A DNA stretch of 64,000 bases, from the NCBI RefSeq assembly GCF_030812675.1, contig NZ_JAUSTE010000006.1:1-64000 (forward strand), in the 5' to 3' direction. Origin of the DNA: Sinomonas atrocyanea (lineage in GTDB: Bacteria > Actinomycetota > Actinomycetes > Actinomycetales > Micrococcaceae). This document shows, one piece after another, positions 1 to 6,865 of the stretch. Position numbers and translations under genes: made by a program. How positions within the stretch are numbered: position 1 is the first letter of the stretch; each line of letters begins with the position of its first letter. A model generated the notes under the pieces. It was not told the origin of the DNA and ran no database searches. It worked only from the letters and a program-made list of their open reading frames with translations.

Positions 1-24
1 CACACTATTGAGTTCTCAAACAAC
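1..24 (-). promoter_or_regulatory. boxA-like element of an rRNA operon leader
   Basis: Read on the minus strand, the first bases give TTGTTTGAGAACTCAATAG, which matches the boxA/leader motif found in front of 16S and 23S genes of Micrococcales and other Actinobacteria (remembered family pattern, not a database match). Nothing upstream of it resembles a 16S 3' end, so it is more likely the 16S leader than the 16S-23S spacer. The rRNA operon would lie to the left of the window on the minus strand. Confidence 0.55.
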
Positions 25-87
25 ACGCCGCACCCGGTAACAACCACACCAGCCAAACCGGCCAGGCCCTCCCGGAGCAACTTCTCT

Positions 88-117
88 AACCTACCAGAGC
101 GTCTTTCCCGGCGCAAA
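88..117 (-). promoter_or_regulatory. possible promoter of the rRNA leader
   Basis: On the minus strand TTTGCG (112-117) and TAGGTT (88-93) are separated by 18 bases and lie about 65 bases upstream of the boxA-like element. This fits a sigma-70 type promoter reading leftward into the presumed rRNA operon. It is a pattern call only; other A/T-rich points in the stretch could serve. Confidence 0.3.
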
Positions 118-360
118 TCCGTCTGTTTCGGATTCACTTCGTGGAAAGCCCTCCGAACCGTATTTCCGGTCGCGACTGATCGCTTCCGTTTCCGGTTCTT
201 CTGGTGGGGTTTGGCCGTCTGTGTCCTCCGCGTTTCCGCGGCAACCCCCGACGACTCCGAAAACATTACCGGCGGCGCGCGCACCGGGCAAATCGGCTGC
301 ATCCCGGGCGTGTCGTCGGCGCCTGCGCTGGTGTCGCAGCACGCCGAGCCCGAGAACGCC
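118..360. other. gene-free stretch upstream of the presumed rRNA operon
   Basis: No coding region is convincing here. Short open frames on both strands are arginine/proline-rich shadows without a ribosome binding site. The stretch is less GC-rich than its surroundings between 120 and 210 and probably holds further rRNA promoter elements, but I cannot point to a second clear -35/-10 pair. Confidence 0.4.
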
Positions 361-394
361 GAAGGGCGGCACCCCTGTGGGGGTGCCGCCCTTC
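361..394 (-). terminator. strong hairpin after rpsN
   Basis: Perfect 15-bp inverted repeat GAAGGGCGGCACCCC / GGGGTGCCGCCCTTC with a TGTG loop, 36 bases beyond the rpsN stop. It has no clear T-tract, as is usual in high-GC Actinobacteria. It most likely ends the rpmB-rpmG-rpsN transcript before the rRNA promoter region. Confidence 0.8.
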
Positions 395-429
395 GCACGG
401 GTCAGGCCTTCGCCACGATGGCGGAGTTC

Positions 430-735
430 CTACCAGGACGACTTGGTGACGCCAGGAAGCTCGCCCTTGTGGGCCATCTCGCGGAAACGGACGCGCGAGA
501 TGCCGAACTTCTGGAACGTGCCGCGGGGGCGGCCGTCGATCTGGTCGCGGTTGCGCAGGCGCACCGGCGAGGCGTTGCGCGGGAGCTTCTGGAGACCGAG
601 GCGGGCGGCCTCGCGGGCCTCGTCCGTCGCGTTCTCGTCGACCAGGGTCTTCTTCAGCTCGGCGCGCTTCGCGGCGTAGTGCTCAACGATGGCCTTGCGC
701 TGCTCGTTGCGGGCAATCTTGGACTTCTTGGCCAT
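430..735 (-). CDS. rpsN: 30S ribosomal protein S14, zinc-free type
   Basis: 101-residue S14 of the small ribosomal subunit, which binds the 3' domain of 16S rRNA in the head of the 30S subunit. The start [10 protein letters not shown] and the C-terminal [26 protein letters not shown] block are typical. It is the long form without the CxxC zinc ribbon. It is the last gene of rpmB-rpmG-rpsN, two bases after the rpmG stop, and a strong hairpin follows. In many Actinobacteria this zinc-free set is a Zur-controlled paralogue, but in Micrococcaceae it can be the main copy; I saw no convincing Zur box. Confidence 0.97.
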   Translation of the reverse strand: MAKKSKIARNEQRKAIVEHYAAKRAELKKTLVDENATDEAREAARLGLQKLPRNASPVRLRNRDQIDGRPRGTFQKFGISRVRFREMAHKGELPGVTKSSW

Positions 736-737
736 GT

Positions 738-908
738 TTAGCGCTCCTCTCGGAAGTCGACGTGCTTGCGGACGACCGGGTCGTACTTCTTCATGACCAG
801 ACGGTCGGGGTCGTTGCGGCGGTTCTTGCGGGTCACGTAGGTGTACCCGGTGCCCGCCGTGGACTTGAGCTTGATGATGGGACGAGCGTCCTTGTCCTTC
901 TTGGCCAT
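738..908 (-). CDS. rpmG: 50S ribosomal protein L33, zinc-free type
   Basis: 56-residue L33, too short for many ORF callers, read from the sequence: it begins [16 protein letters not shown] and ends KHVDFREER before a TAA stop. L33 sits near the E site of the large subunit. The cysteine pairs of the zinc-binding form are absent. Its ATG overlaps the rpmB stop by one base (TGATG), so the two are probably translationally coupled; rpsN follows after two bases. Confidence 0.95.
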   Translation of the reverse strand: MAKKDKDARPIIKLKSTAGTGYTYVTRKNRRNDPDRLVMKKYDPVVRKHVDFREER

Positions 909-1144
909 CAGAGCTTCACACCCTTCGCAAGCAGCTCCGAGACGACCGCGTCAATGCCGCGGACGTCGATGGTCTTGATGCCACGGGCCGACAGCGTCAG
1001 GGTGACGTTGCGGCGCAGGGACGGGACCCAGTAGCGCTTCTTCTGGATGTTGGGGTCGAACCGACGCTTGGTGCGGCGGTGCGAGTGGGAAATGCTGTGA
1101 CCGAACGAGGGCGATGCCCCGGTCACCTGGCAATGCGCTGCCAT
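908..1144 (-). CDS. rpmB: 50S ribosomal protein L28
   Basis: 78-residue L28, first gene of the three-gene ribosomal operon. Hallmarks are [18 protein letters not shown] near the N-terminus and [17 protein letters not shown] in the middle; L28 is needed for late 50S assembly. A GGAGG ribosome binding site lies six bases before the ATG. Only one cysteine is present, so it cannot bind zinc as the four-cysteine form does. Confidence 0.96.
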   Translation of the reverse strand: MAAHCQVTGASPSFGHSISHSHRRTKRRFDPNIQKKRYWVPSLRRNVTLTLSARGIKTIDVRGIDAVVSELLAKGVKL

Positions 1145-1375
1145 GTTCGCTCCTCCAAGGTGTAGTCAAACAGTTGCAGTAAAAATGGCGTTCCGCATGA
1201 GCGTCCCGCCACCTCGATGCACCGTTCGCCTGCAGCTTTCCGGAGGGTGAACCAGGCGGGGTGAGAGCCAGCCGAAGTTCCCTCGCCGCGGTTTGACGGT
1301 GACTTCAGTGCCGATAGTGGAAACCACTGCATACGACAGCGTTAAATACTAGGCGCCGCGCCCGGGTGCCGCAAA

Positions 1376-1831
1376 TCAGCCCGCTCCGCCGAGCACCTCC
1401 GTGAGCCTGCCGAGGATGCGGCCGGCCCAGCCGCCGCCCATGATGGTACGCGCCATCTGGTCCCCCGGGTGGTCCGGGCGGTAGCCGGCCTGGACGATCG
1501 TGAGGCGAGTGCCGCCGTCGTGCGCCTCGAGGCGGAAGGTGACGGTCGTGTCCATGTCGTTTCCCTCCCCCTCGTCCGCCCAGGAGATGACGAGCAGCTC
1601 CGGCTCGCGGAGCTCGAGGACCTCGCACGCGATGACCCCTGAGAAGCGCGCGGCCGGGATCGGCTCGGTGCGGAAGTGGAAGCGGCGGCCCACCACGGGG
1701 GCGAAGTCGTTGGGCATGAGCCACTGGGCGAGCAGCTCCGGCGTGGTGAGGGCGTGCCACACCGCGGTGGGCGGCTGCGGCAGGAAGTCCTCGACGCGGA
1801 CCAGGGTGCGGTCTGCGGTGGCGTCCGTCAT
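1376..1831 (-). CDS. SRPBCC (AHSA1-type) protein paired with an ArsR regulator
   Basis: 151-residue START-like protein of the AHSA1/SRPBCC superfamily, whose members form a helix-grip fold with a ligand cavity. The N-terminal RVEDFLPQPPTAVWHALTTPELLAQWLMPNDF is the usual first strand and helix, and WADEGEGNDMDTTVTFRLE fits the central strands. The start codon overlaps the stop of the upstream ArsR gene by four bases (ATGA). ArsR-SRPBCC pairs are common in Actinobacteria and probably respond to a small hydrophobic compound, but the ligand is unknown. Confidence 0.85.
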   Translation of the reverse strand: MTDATADRTLVRVEDFLPQPPTAVWHALTTPELLAQWLMPNDFAPVVGRRFHFRTEPIPAARFSGVIACEVLELREPELLVISWADEGEGNDMDTTVTFRLEAHDGGTRLTIVQAGYRPDHPGDQMARTIMGGGWAGRILGRLTEVLGGAG

Positions 1832-2163
1832 GGTTCCTCTTTCTCCAGGAGTGCGGCGAGCCGCGGGATGCGGCCGCGCCAGAAGTCCTCGTAGGGCTCC
1901 AGCCAGGCCCGCAGCAGGGCGAGGGGCTCCGGCGTGAGCGAGTAGTAGCGGTTCCGGCCCGCCTGGCGCTCGGCGACGAGGCCGACGCCGCGCAGCACCC
2001 TGAGGTGCTCGGCGACGCTCGGGCGGGCCATCTCGTACCGGTCCGCGAGCGCCTGCGCCGTCTGCGCCCCCTCGAGCAGCGCGGCGAGGAGGTCCCTCCG
2101 CACCGGGTGCGCGAGGGCCGCGAACACGTGGTCGGTGGGGGTCTCCCGGCTCTGGCGAGGCAC
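1828..2163 (-). CDS. ArsR-family winged-helix repressor
   Basis: 111-residue DNA-binding protein. Residues about 10-85 form the ArsR winged helix (FAALAHPVRRDLLAALLEG, then the recognition helix MARPSVAEHLRVLRGVGL and a wing at RQAGRNRYYSL). It lacks the metal-binding cysteines of arsenic sensors and resembles the SdpR/YdfF branch that pairs with SRPBCC proteins. It is first in a two-gene operon with the SRPBCC gene. A perfect 16-bp palindrome lies 15 bases upstream of the start and is the obvious candidate for autoregulation. Confidence 0.9.
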   Translation of the reverse strand: MPRQSRETPTDHVFAALAHPVRRDLLAALLEGAQTAQALADRYEMARPSVAEHLRVLRGVGLVAERQAGRNRYYSLTPEPLALLRAWLEPYEDFWRGRIPRLAALLEKEEP

Positions 2164-2177
2164 GCCGTCAGGGATAC

Positions 2178-2193
2178 GTAGGAAATTTCCTAC
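2178..2193. promoter_or_regulatory. 16-bp perfect palindrome, probable ArsR operator
   Basis: GTAGGAAATTTCCTAC is a perfect palindrome in the intergenic space between the divergent ArsR gene (start 2163) and the Rossmann oxidoreductase (start 2302). ArsR dimers bind such AT-centred palindromes over their own promoters. Its position suits autorepression and could also affect the divergent gene. Confidence 0.6.
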
Positions 2194-2216
2194 ACGTCAA
2201 GCTGACTGCGCGGGCG

Positions 2217-2246
2217 TTGACCACATGGAATAGATCGGCCTACTCT
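2217..2246 (+). promoter_or_regulatory. candidate promoter for the Rossmann oxidoreductase
   Basis: TTGACC (2217-2222) and TACTCT (2241-2246) are 18 bases apart, leaving a leader of about 45-50 bases before the ATG at 2302. The -35 is close to consensus and the -10 weaker. Confidence 0.4.
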
Positions 2247-2301
2247 TTAGTTGTAGCTTCAAGTAAGGGCCTCAAGGCCAGCATCACGACGAAAGCCCGC
2301 C

Positions 2302-2985
2302 ATGAGCTTCCTATCCCGCCTCTTTGGAAAGAAGACCATTATGAGTGACATCACCATCATCGGAACCGGCAGCATGGCCCGCGGCATCGCGTCCCGCGCG
2401 GTCGCAGCGGGCAAGAGCGTCCAGCTCCTCGCCCACGAGGACAAGGCCAAGGCCGAGGCGCTGGCCTCGGAGCTCGGCGGCACCGTCACCACGGGCGTGC
2501 TCGGCGACGAGGTCACGGGCGCCATCGTGATCCCCGCCGTGTACTTCGACGCCTCGAAGGCGATCGCGGCCCAGTACGGCGACGCCCTGACCGGCAAGGT
2601 CTACGTGGACATCACCAACCCGGTGGACTTCTCGACCTTCGACGGCCTCGCGGTCGCGGCGGGCACCTCGGCCGCCGAGGAGATCCAGAAGCTGACTCCG
2701 GCCAAGGTCGTCAAGGCCTTCAACACGACCTTCGGCGGGACGCTCATCTCGGGCGCCGTGTCCGGCCAGGAGCTGGACGTGCTCATCGCAGGGGACGACG
2801 AGGCCGCCGTCGGGGCTGTCGCCGACTTCGTCTCCGCGGCGAGCCTCAACGCCGTCGTGGTCGGCCCGCTCCGCCGCGCCCAGCAGCTGGAGCAGACCGG
2901 CTTCCTGAACATCCTGCTCTCTGCCAGCGACTCGCTCCCCGAGTACCAGTGGAACTCGGCGCTGAAGTTCCTCCCGGCCGTCTGA
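2302..2985 (+). CDS. NAD(P)-binding oxidoreductase, F420-reductase-like
   Basis: 227-residue protein of the NADPH-dependent F420 reductase/6-phosphogluconate-like Rossmann group. The nucleotide-binding glycine motif is ITIIGTGSMARGIA, preceded by MSD. NPVDFSTF and VVKAFNTTFGG are the family's second and third blocks. Two starts are possible: ATG 2302 (weak ribosome site, adds MSFLSRLFGKKTI) and ATG 2341 (AAAGAAG upstream, begins directly at MSDITIIG). I keep the longer form but the shorter one is about as likely. Substrate unknown. A strong hairpin follows the stop. Confidence 0.85.
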   Translation: MSFLSRLFGKKTIMSDITIIGTGSMARGIASRAVAAGKSVQLLAHEDKAKAEALASELGGTVTTGVLGDEVTGAIVIPAVYFDASKAIAAQYGDALTGKVYVDITNPVDFSTFDGLAVAAGTSAAEEIQKLTPAKVVKAFNTTFGGTLISGAVSGQELDVLIAGDDEAAVGAVADFVSAASLNAVVVGPLRRAQQLEQTGFLNILLSASDSLPEYQWNSALKFLPAV

Positions 2986-3002
2986 TCCGGCCCCGCACGT
3001 GA

Positions 3003-3039
3003 CGCAGGGGACCACGCCCCGTGGGCGTGGTCCCCTGCG
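3003..3039. terminator. bidirectional terminator hairpin
   Basis: A perfect 17-bp stem (CGCAGGGGACCACGCCC with its complement) closed by a three-base loop. It lies between two convergent genes ending at 2985 and 3059 and can serve both transcripts. Confidence 0.85.
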
Positions 3040-3058
3040 GTGCTCTGGAACGGCGGCC

Positions 3059-3520
3059 CTAGGCGCCCTCAACGAGCTCGGCCAGCCGGTCGATTGAGGC
3101 CCGGAGCTTCTCCGCCGTGGTGGCACGGGCACGGGGAAGGCGCTGCGGGTCCTCGAGCCGGGTCCAGTCGTAGGTGTGCCGCACGAGCGTGCGCCCCTCC
3201 CCCTGCGGCTCGAGCTCCCAGCGCCACAGCTGGCCGATCGGCGCCTGGCCCTGCTCCGCCGGCATCCATGCGATGCGGCGGCCCTCCTCGAATTCCACAA
3301 CGTGGTTCTCGCGGACCGCCCCCTTGGTCAGGGTCATCCGGAAGACATCGCCCACGCCCCCGACACGCTGGCCGGCGGCGGCCTCGCCGAGGTTGTCGTT
3401 GCCATCCCAGCGGGGCTGGGCGGCCGGATCGGCGATGAGGTCGAAGATGGCGGCGCTGGGGGCCGCGATGGCGCGCTCGGCGCTCACCACGCGGGACTCT
3501 GCGGAGGAGGAATCAGTCAT
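3059..3520 (-). CDS. SRPBCC family protein (polyketide cyclase/dehydrase-like)
   Basis: 153-residue START-like domain starting MTDSSSAESRVVSAERAIAAP. The sequence SAAIFDLIADPAAQPRWDG is the typical first strand-helix of SRPBCC proteins, and IGQLWRWELEPQGEGRTLVRHTYDW gives the later strands. A longer reading up to 3583 would run into the repeat-bearing intergenic stretch, so the ATG at 3520 is preferred. It follows the lipase gene in the same direction, but a large hairpin separates them. Ligand unknown. Confidence 0.82.
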   Translation of the reverse strand: MTDSSSAESRVVSAERAIAAPSAAIFDLIADPAAQPRWDGNDNLGEAAAGQRVGGVGDVFRMTLTKGAVRENHVVEFEEGRRIAWMPAEQGQAPIGQLWRWELEPQGEGRTLVRHTYDWTRLEDPQRLPRARATTAEKLRASIDRLAELVEGA

Positions 3521-3561
3521 GGCGCCAGTCAACCAGTCCGCACCGGCCCGCGGAAGGCAGT

Positions 3562-3628
3562 GCGGACGACGCCGGCCCCGCACCCGCCGCTCGCGAGGAG
3601 CCGCAGGCGCGGGGCCGGCGTCGTGCGC
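3562..3628. terminator. long inverted repeat carrying the CCGGCGTCGTGCG element
   Basis: Arms 3562-3581 and 3609-3628 are 20 bases each and pair at 19 positions, enclosing a 27-base loop. The right arm contains the recurrent core CCGGCGTCGTGCGC. It sits between the lipase stop and the downstream SRPBCC start and probably ends or attenuates the lipase transcript. Confidence 0.6.
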
Positions 3629-3660
3629 AGCCGCGGAACGGGGCTGGTGACAGGCCCGGA

Positions 3661-4509
3661 CTAGGCGCAGACCGGCCGGTAGGACGGGTCCGCGGGGCCT
3701 GCCTGCAGGAGCGCGTTGGAGACGAGGGCCCAGACGTTCGGGTCGTTGGGCGACTGGTCGTGCTCGATGGTGTCCAGCGGGCAGTAGTCCTGGAGCACGA
3801 GGTTGGTGACCTGCTTGGACGAACCCGCCAGCGCCTGGGACGTGTACGGGGTGACCACCTCGTCATAGCGCGTGGAGATGACGGTGTACGCCGGCCCGGC
3901 CACGGTGTCGCCGATGGAGTTGAGCTGGGCCATGAAGGCCGAGCCTGCGTACTGGTCGGCACAGGCCTGGCACGCCGTGCTGGTGGCGGTCGTGTCGAGG
4001 ACCATGCCGGCCGGCGACGGGGCGATGAGGCCCTGCGTCCCGTGGTTGGACGGGGCGATGCCGATCAGCTGGTGCACGTACTTGGCCCCGCCGAGGAAGC
4101 CCAGGTAGTAGCGCGGCATCATGCCGCCCTGGCTGTGCCCCACGAGGTCGACCTGCTTCGCGCCGGTCGCGCCGAGCACGGACTGGACGAACTGCCCGAG
4201 CTCGGCCGCGGAGTCCGCGACCGGGCCGCTCGCGGGCACGCCGTTGACCACGCCGTAGTTGAGCGAGAAGACGCAGTAGCCCTGATCCTTGAGCACCGGC
4301 GAGAGCAGCGACCAGTTCTTGGCCATGGTCTCGAAGGTCCCCGGGACGAGCACCACCGGATACGGGTGCACCGCAGAGGGCTTGCACGTGAAGTCGTTCG
4401 CCCCGGGCGGGTCGGGCGAGACCGAGTCGGCCTGGGCGGCGGGCGCCGCGACGAGGCCGAGGGCCAGCAGGGCGGCGGAGAGCAGGGCGGTGAGGTGGAT
4501 TCGGCGCAT
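3661..4509 (-). CDS. secreted triacylglycerol lipase/esterase
   Basis: 282-residue alpha/beta hydrolase. MRRIHLTALLSAALLALGLV and a cut after AQA (about residue 27) form a Sec signal peptide, so the mature enzyme is extracellular. The mature N-terminus YPVVLVPGTFE carries the oxyanion-hole turn and GHSQG (Ser about 126) is the nucleophile elbow. His of TIEHDQSP and an upstream Asp should complete the triad. Four or more cysteines suggest disulfides. It resembles actinobacterial LipA/EstA-type lipases. The ATG at 4509 is chosen because the signal peptide starts there; the upstream extension is unlike protein. Confidence 0.88.
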   Translation of the reverse strand: MRRIHLTALLSAALLALGLVAAPAAQADSVSPDPPGANDFTCKPSAVHPYPVVLVPGTFETMAKNWSLLSPVLKDQGYCVFSLNYGVVNGVPASGPVADSAAELGQFVQSVLGATGAKQVDLVGHSQGGMMPRYYLGFLGGAKYVHQLIGIAPSNHGTQGLIAPSPAGMVLDTTATSTACQACADQYAGSAFMAQLNSIGDTVAGPAYTVISTRYDEVVTPYTSQALAGSSKQVTNLVLQDYCPLDTIEHDQSPNDPNVWALVSNALLQAGPADPSYRPVCA

Positions 4510-4810
4510 CGGCGGCCTCCAGTGTCTCGGGCCGCGGGCTTCGTTGCCCGCGGGCTGCAAGTTACCCTCCGGTAGCTCCCGCGCGTGTCGCAAGAGTGAT
4601 CCACGTCATGTGCACGGATGTGCAGCGGTGGCCGAGAGCCGGGTCCCAGTTCGTGGCCGCCGCCGCCGGACTCCTGCACATCCTCGCGCCCCGCCCGCTC
4701 ACCGCGGGACCTTCGGCCCCCTTACCCGCCAGTAGGAGTGCGGCGTACGATGAATCCACAGCTGAAGGGCCTCCGGCCCGCGGCGGCCCCCGGACGCTAG
4801 GGGAACCGCC
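4510..4810. other. divergent intergenic region, no gene
   Basis: 301 bases between the lipase (leftward) and the acyl-CoA dehydrogenase (rightward). Open frames here are arginine/alanine-rich and lack start signals. Promoters for both neighbours must lie here; TACGAT at 4745-4750 could be a -10 for the dehydrogenase, but no matching -35 is clear. Confidence 0.5.
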
Positions 4811-6823
4811 ATGAGCACGGACATCGACCCCGCCAGTGCTGCAGCAGCCACTGCCGAGGCGGCCAGCATCACCACGGCCAGCGCCGCCGAGGGGAAGGCG
4901 CCCGGCTGGGAGGAATCCCGCGCCGTCGCCGAGGCGAGCCGGCAGACCGACTGGGAGCGGCCGAGCTTCGCCAAGGCCCTCTACCTCGGCGACTTCCAGT
5001 GGGACCTCATGCACCCCGTCGCCGAGCCCACGCCGGAGGACGCCGAGCGCGGCGAGGCGTTCCTTGCCCGGCTCCGCGGCGTGCTGGCGACCATGGACGG
5101 AGCCCGCATCGAGGCCGAGGACCGCATCCCCGACGAGTACCTCCGCTCCCTCGCGGACATCGGCGCCTTCGGGATGAAGATCCCCGCCGAGTACGGCGGG
5201 CTCGGCCTCTCCCTCGCCTACTACGGGCGCGCGCTCATGCTCGTGGGCTCCCTCCACCCCTCGATCGGCGCGCTCCTGTCCGCGCACCAGTCCATCGGCG
5301 TGCCCGAGCCGGTGAAGATGTTCGGCTCGGCGGAGCAGAAGCGGCAGTTCCTCCCGCGCTGCGCGGCCGGCGCGGTGACGGCCTTCCTCCTCACGGAACC
5401 GGACGTCGGCTCAGACCCCGCCCGGCTCACCACGACCGCGCGGCTCTCCGACGACGGCCTCAGCTATGTGCTGGACGGGTCCAAGCTGTGGACCACCAAC
5501 GGGGTGATCGCCGAACTCGTGGTCATCATGGCCGCAGTCCTGCCCCACGGAGCGGCCGGGGACGTCCCGGCGGGCAAGGGCGGCATCACCGCGTTCGTGG
5601 TGGAGATGGACACCCCCGGGATCACGGTCGAGAACCGCAACTCCTTCATGGGGCTCAAGGGCCTTGAGAACGGTGTGACCCGCTTCGACGGGGTCCGCGT
5701 GCCCGCCGCGAACCGCGTGGGCCGCGAGGGGCAGGGCCTCAAGATCGCGCTCACCACCCTCAACACCGGCCGGCTCTCGATCCCGGCCATGTGCGCCGCG
5801 GGGGCGAAGTGGTCCCTGAAGATCGCCCGCGGCTGGTCGGCGGCCCGGGTGCAGTGGGGGCGCCCGATCGGCGAGCACGAGGCCGTCGCCACGAAGATCG
5901 CCTTCATGGCCACGACCGCGTTCGCGCTCGAGGCCGTCTTCGAGGTCTCCGCCGCGCTCGCGGACGCGGGCATGAAGGACGTGCGCATCGAGGCGGCGCT
6001 CGCCAAGCTCTGGTCCTCCGAGATGGCCTACCGGGTCGCCGACGAACTCGTGCAGATCCGTGGCGGCCGCGGCTACGAGACGGCCGCGTCCCTGCGGGCC
6101 CGGGGCGAGCGGGCCGTGCCGGCCGAGCAGCTCCTGCGCGACCTCCGCATCAACCGCATCTTCGAAGGCTCCACCGAGATCATGCACCTCCTGATCGCCC
6201 GCGAGGCCGTGGACGCCCACCTCGCGGCCGCCGGGGACCTCGCGCGCGCCGACGCGACCCTGTCGGAGAAGGCCCGTGCCGCGAGGGACGCCTCGGGCTT
6301 CTACGCCAAGTGGCTGCCCCGGCTCCTCGCCGGCGAGGGCAATGACCCGCGCGCCTACCGCGGATTCGGCACGCTCGCCAGGCACCTCCGCTACGTCGAG
6401 CGGGCCTCGCGCCGCCTGGCCCGGCACACGTTCGCCGGCATGGGCCGCTGGCAGGCCGCCCTCGAGCACCGCCAGGCGTTCCTCGGCCGCGTCGTGGACA
6501 TCGGCGCCGAGCTCTTCGCCATGGCCGCCGTCTGCGCCTGGTCCGAGCACCTGCGGGCCACGGGGGCGGACGGGGCGGAGAGCGCCCGGGACCTTGGCGA
6601 GGCGTTCTGCGAGCAGGCGCGGCGGCGCGTCGAGGCGCTCTTCGCGGCGCTGTGGGACAACACGGACGACGCCGACCGGCGCCTCGCGCGCCGCGTGCTG
6701 GACGGGGAGTTCACCTGGGTCGAGGACGGTGTGCTCGACCCCTCCGAGGGCACCGGGCCGTGGATCGCGCCGCGCTCGGAGGACCCGGGCACGCGGCCCG
6801 ACCTGCACCGCGACGTGCGGTGA
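4811..6823 (+). CDS. acyl-CoA dehydrogenase, long form with C-terminal extension
   Basis: 670-residue FAD flavoenzyme that introduces the alpha-beta double bond in acyl-CoAs. After an Ala/Thr-rich N-terminus (about 90 residues), the core shows LLTEPDVGSDPARLTTTA (FAD and substrate contacts), a WTTNG strand, and INRIFEGSTEIMHLL near residue 450, which carries the usual catalytic glutamate region. About 200 further residues follow, as in the long VLCAD/ACAD9-like architecture rather than the usual 380-residue enzyme. It stands alone, convergent with the GH31 gene. Chain-length preference cannot be read from sequence. Confidence 0.92.
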   Translation: MSTDIDPASAAAATAEAASITTASAAEGKAPGWEESRAVAEASRQTDWERPSFAKALYLGDFQWDLMHPVAEPTPEDAERGEAFLARLRGVLATMDGARIEAEDRIPDEYLRSLADIGAFGMKIPAEYGGLGLSLAYYGRALMLVGSLHPSIGALLSAHQSIGVPEPVKMFGSAEQKRQFLPRCAAGAVTAFLLTEPDVGSDPARLTTTARLSDDGLSYVLDGSKLWTTNGVIAELVVIMAAVLPHGAAGDVPAGKGGITAFVVEMDTPGITVENRNSFMGLKGLENGVTRFDGVRVPAANRVGREGQGLKIALTTLNTGRLSIPAMCAAGAKWSLKIARGWSAARVQWGRPIGEHEAVATKIAFMATTAFALEAVFEVSAALADAGMKDVRIEAALAKLWSSEMAYRVADELVQIRGGRGYETAASLRARGERAVPAEQLLRDLRINRIFEGSTEIMHLLIAREAVDAHLAAAGDLARADATLSEKARAARDASGFYAKWLPRLLAGEGNDPRAYRGFGTLARHLRYVERASRRLARHTFAGMGRWQAALEHRQAFLGRVVDIGAELFAMAAVCAWSEHLRATGADGAESARDLGEAFCEQARRRVEALFAALWDNTDDADRRLARRVLDGEFTWVEDGVLDPSEGTGPWIAPRSEDPGTRPDLHRDVR

Positions 6824-6864
6824 GCCCGGCGCGGCAGGCGCGCGGCCGGCGTCGTGCGCCGGGC
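6824..6864. terminator. hairpin between convergent genes, with repeat core
   Basis: GCCCGGCGC (6824-6832) pairs perfectly with GCGCCGGGC (6856-6864). The loop contains the repeat core CCGGCGTCGTGCGC (6846-6859), which can itself fold as CCGGCG/CGCCGG. It lies between stops at 6823 and 6866. Confidence 0.55.
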
Positions 6865-6865
6865 C

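Noticed and set aside
1145-1375. Possible Zur box upstream of rpmB
   Set aside because: The A/T-rich stretch near 1171-1190 has no convincing TGAAAATCATTTTCA-like palindrome. Zinc control remains possible but is not shown by the sequence. No gene is seen in this gap either.
4562-5287. Minus-strand open frame of 241 codons in the lipase/acyl-CoA dehydrogenase gap
   Set aside because: Overlaps the start of the well-supported dehydrogenase on the opposite strand and has no ribosome site or domain.
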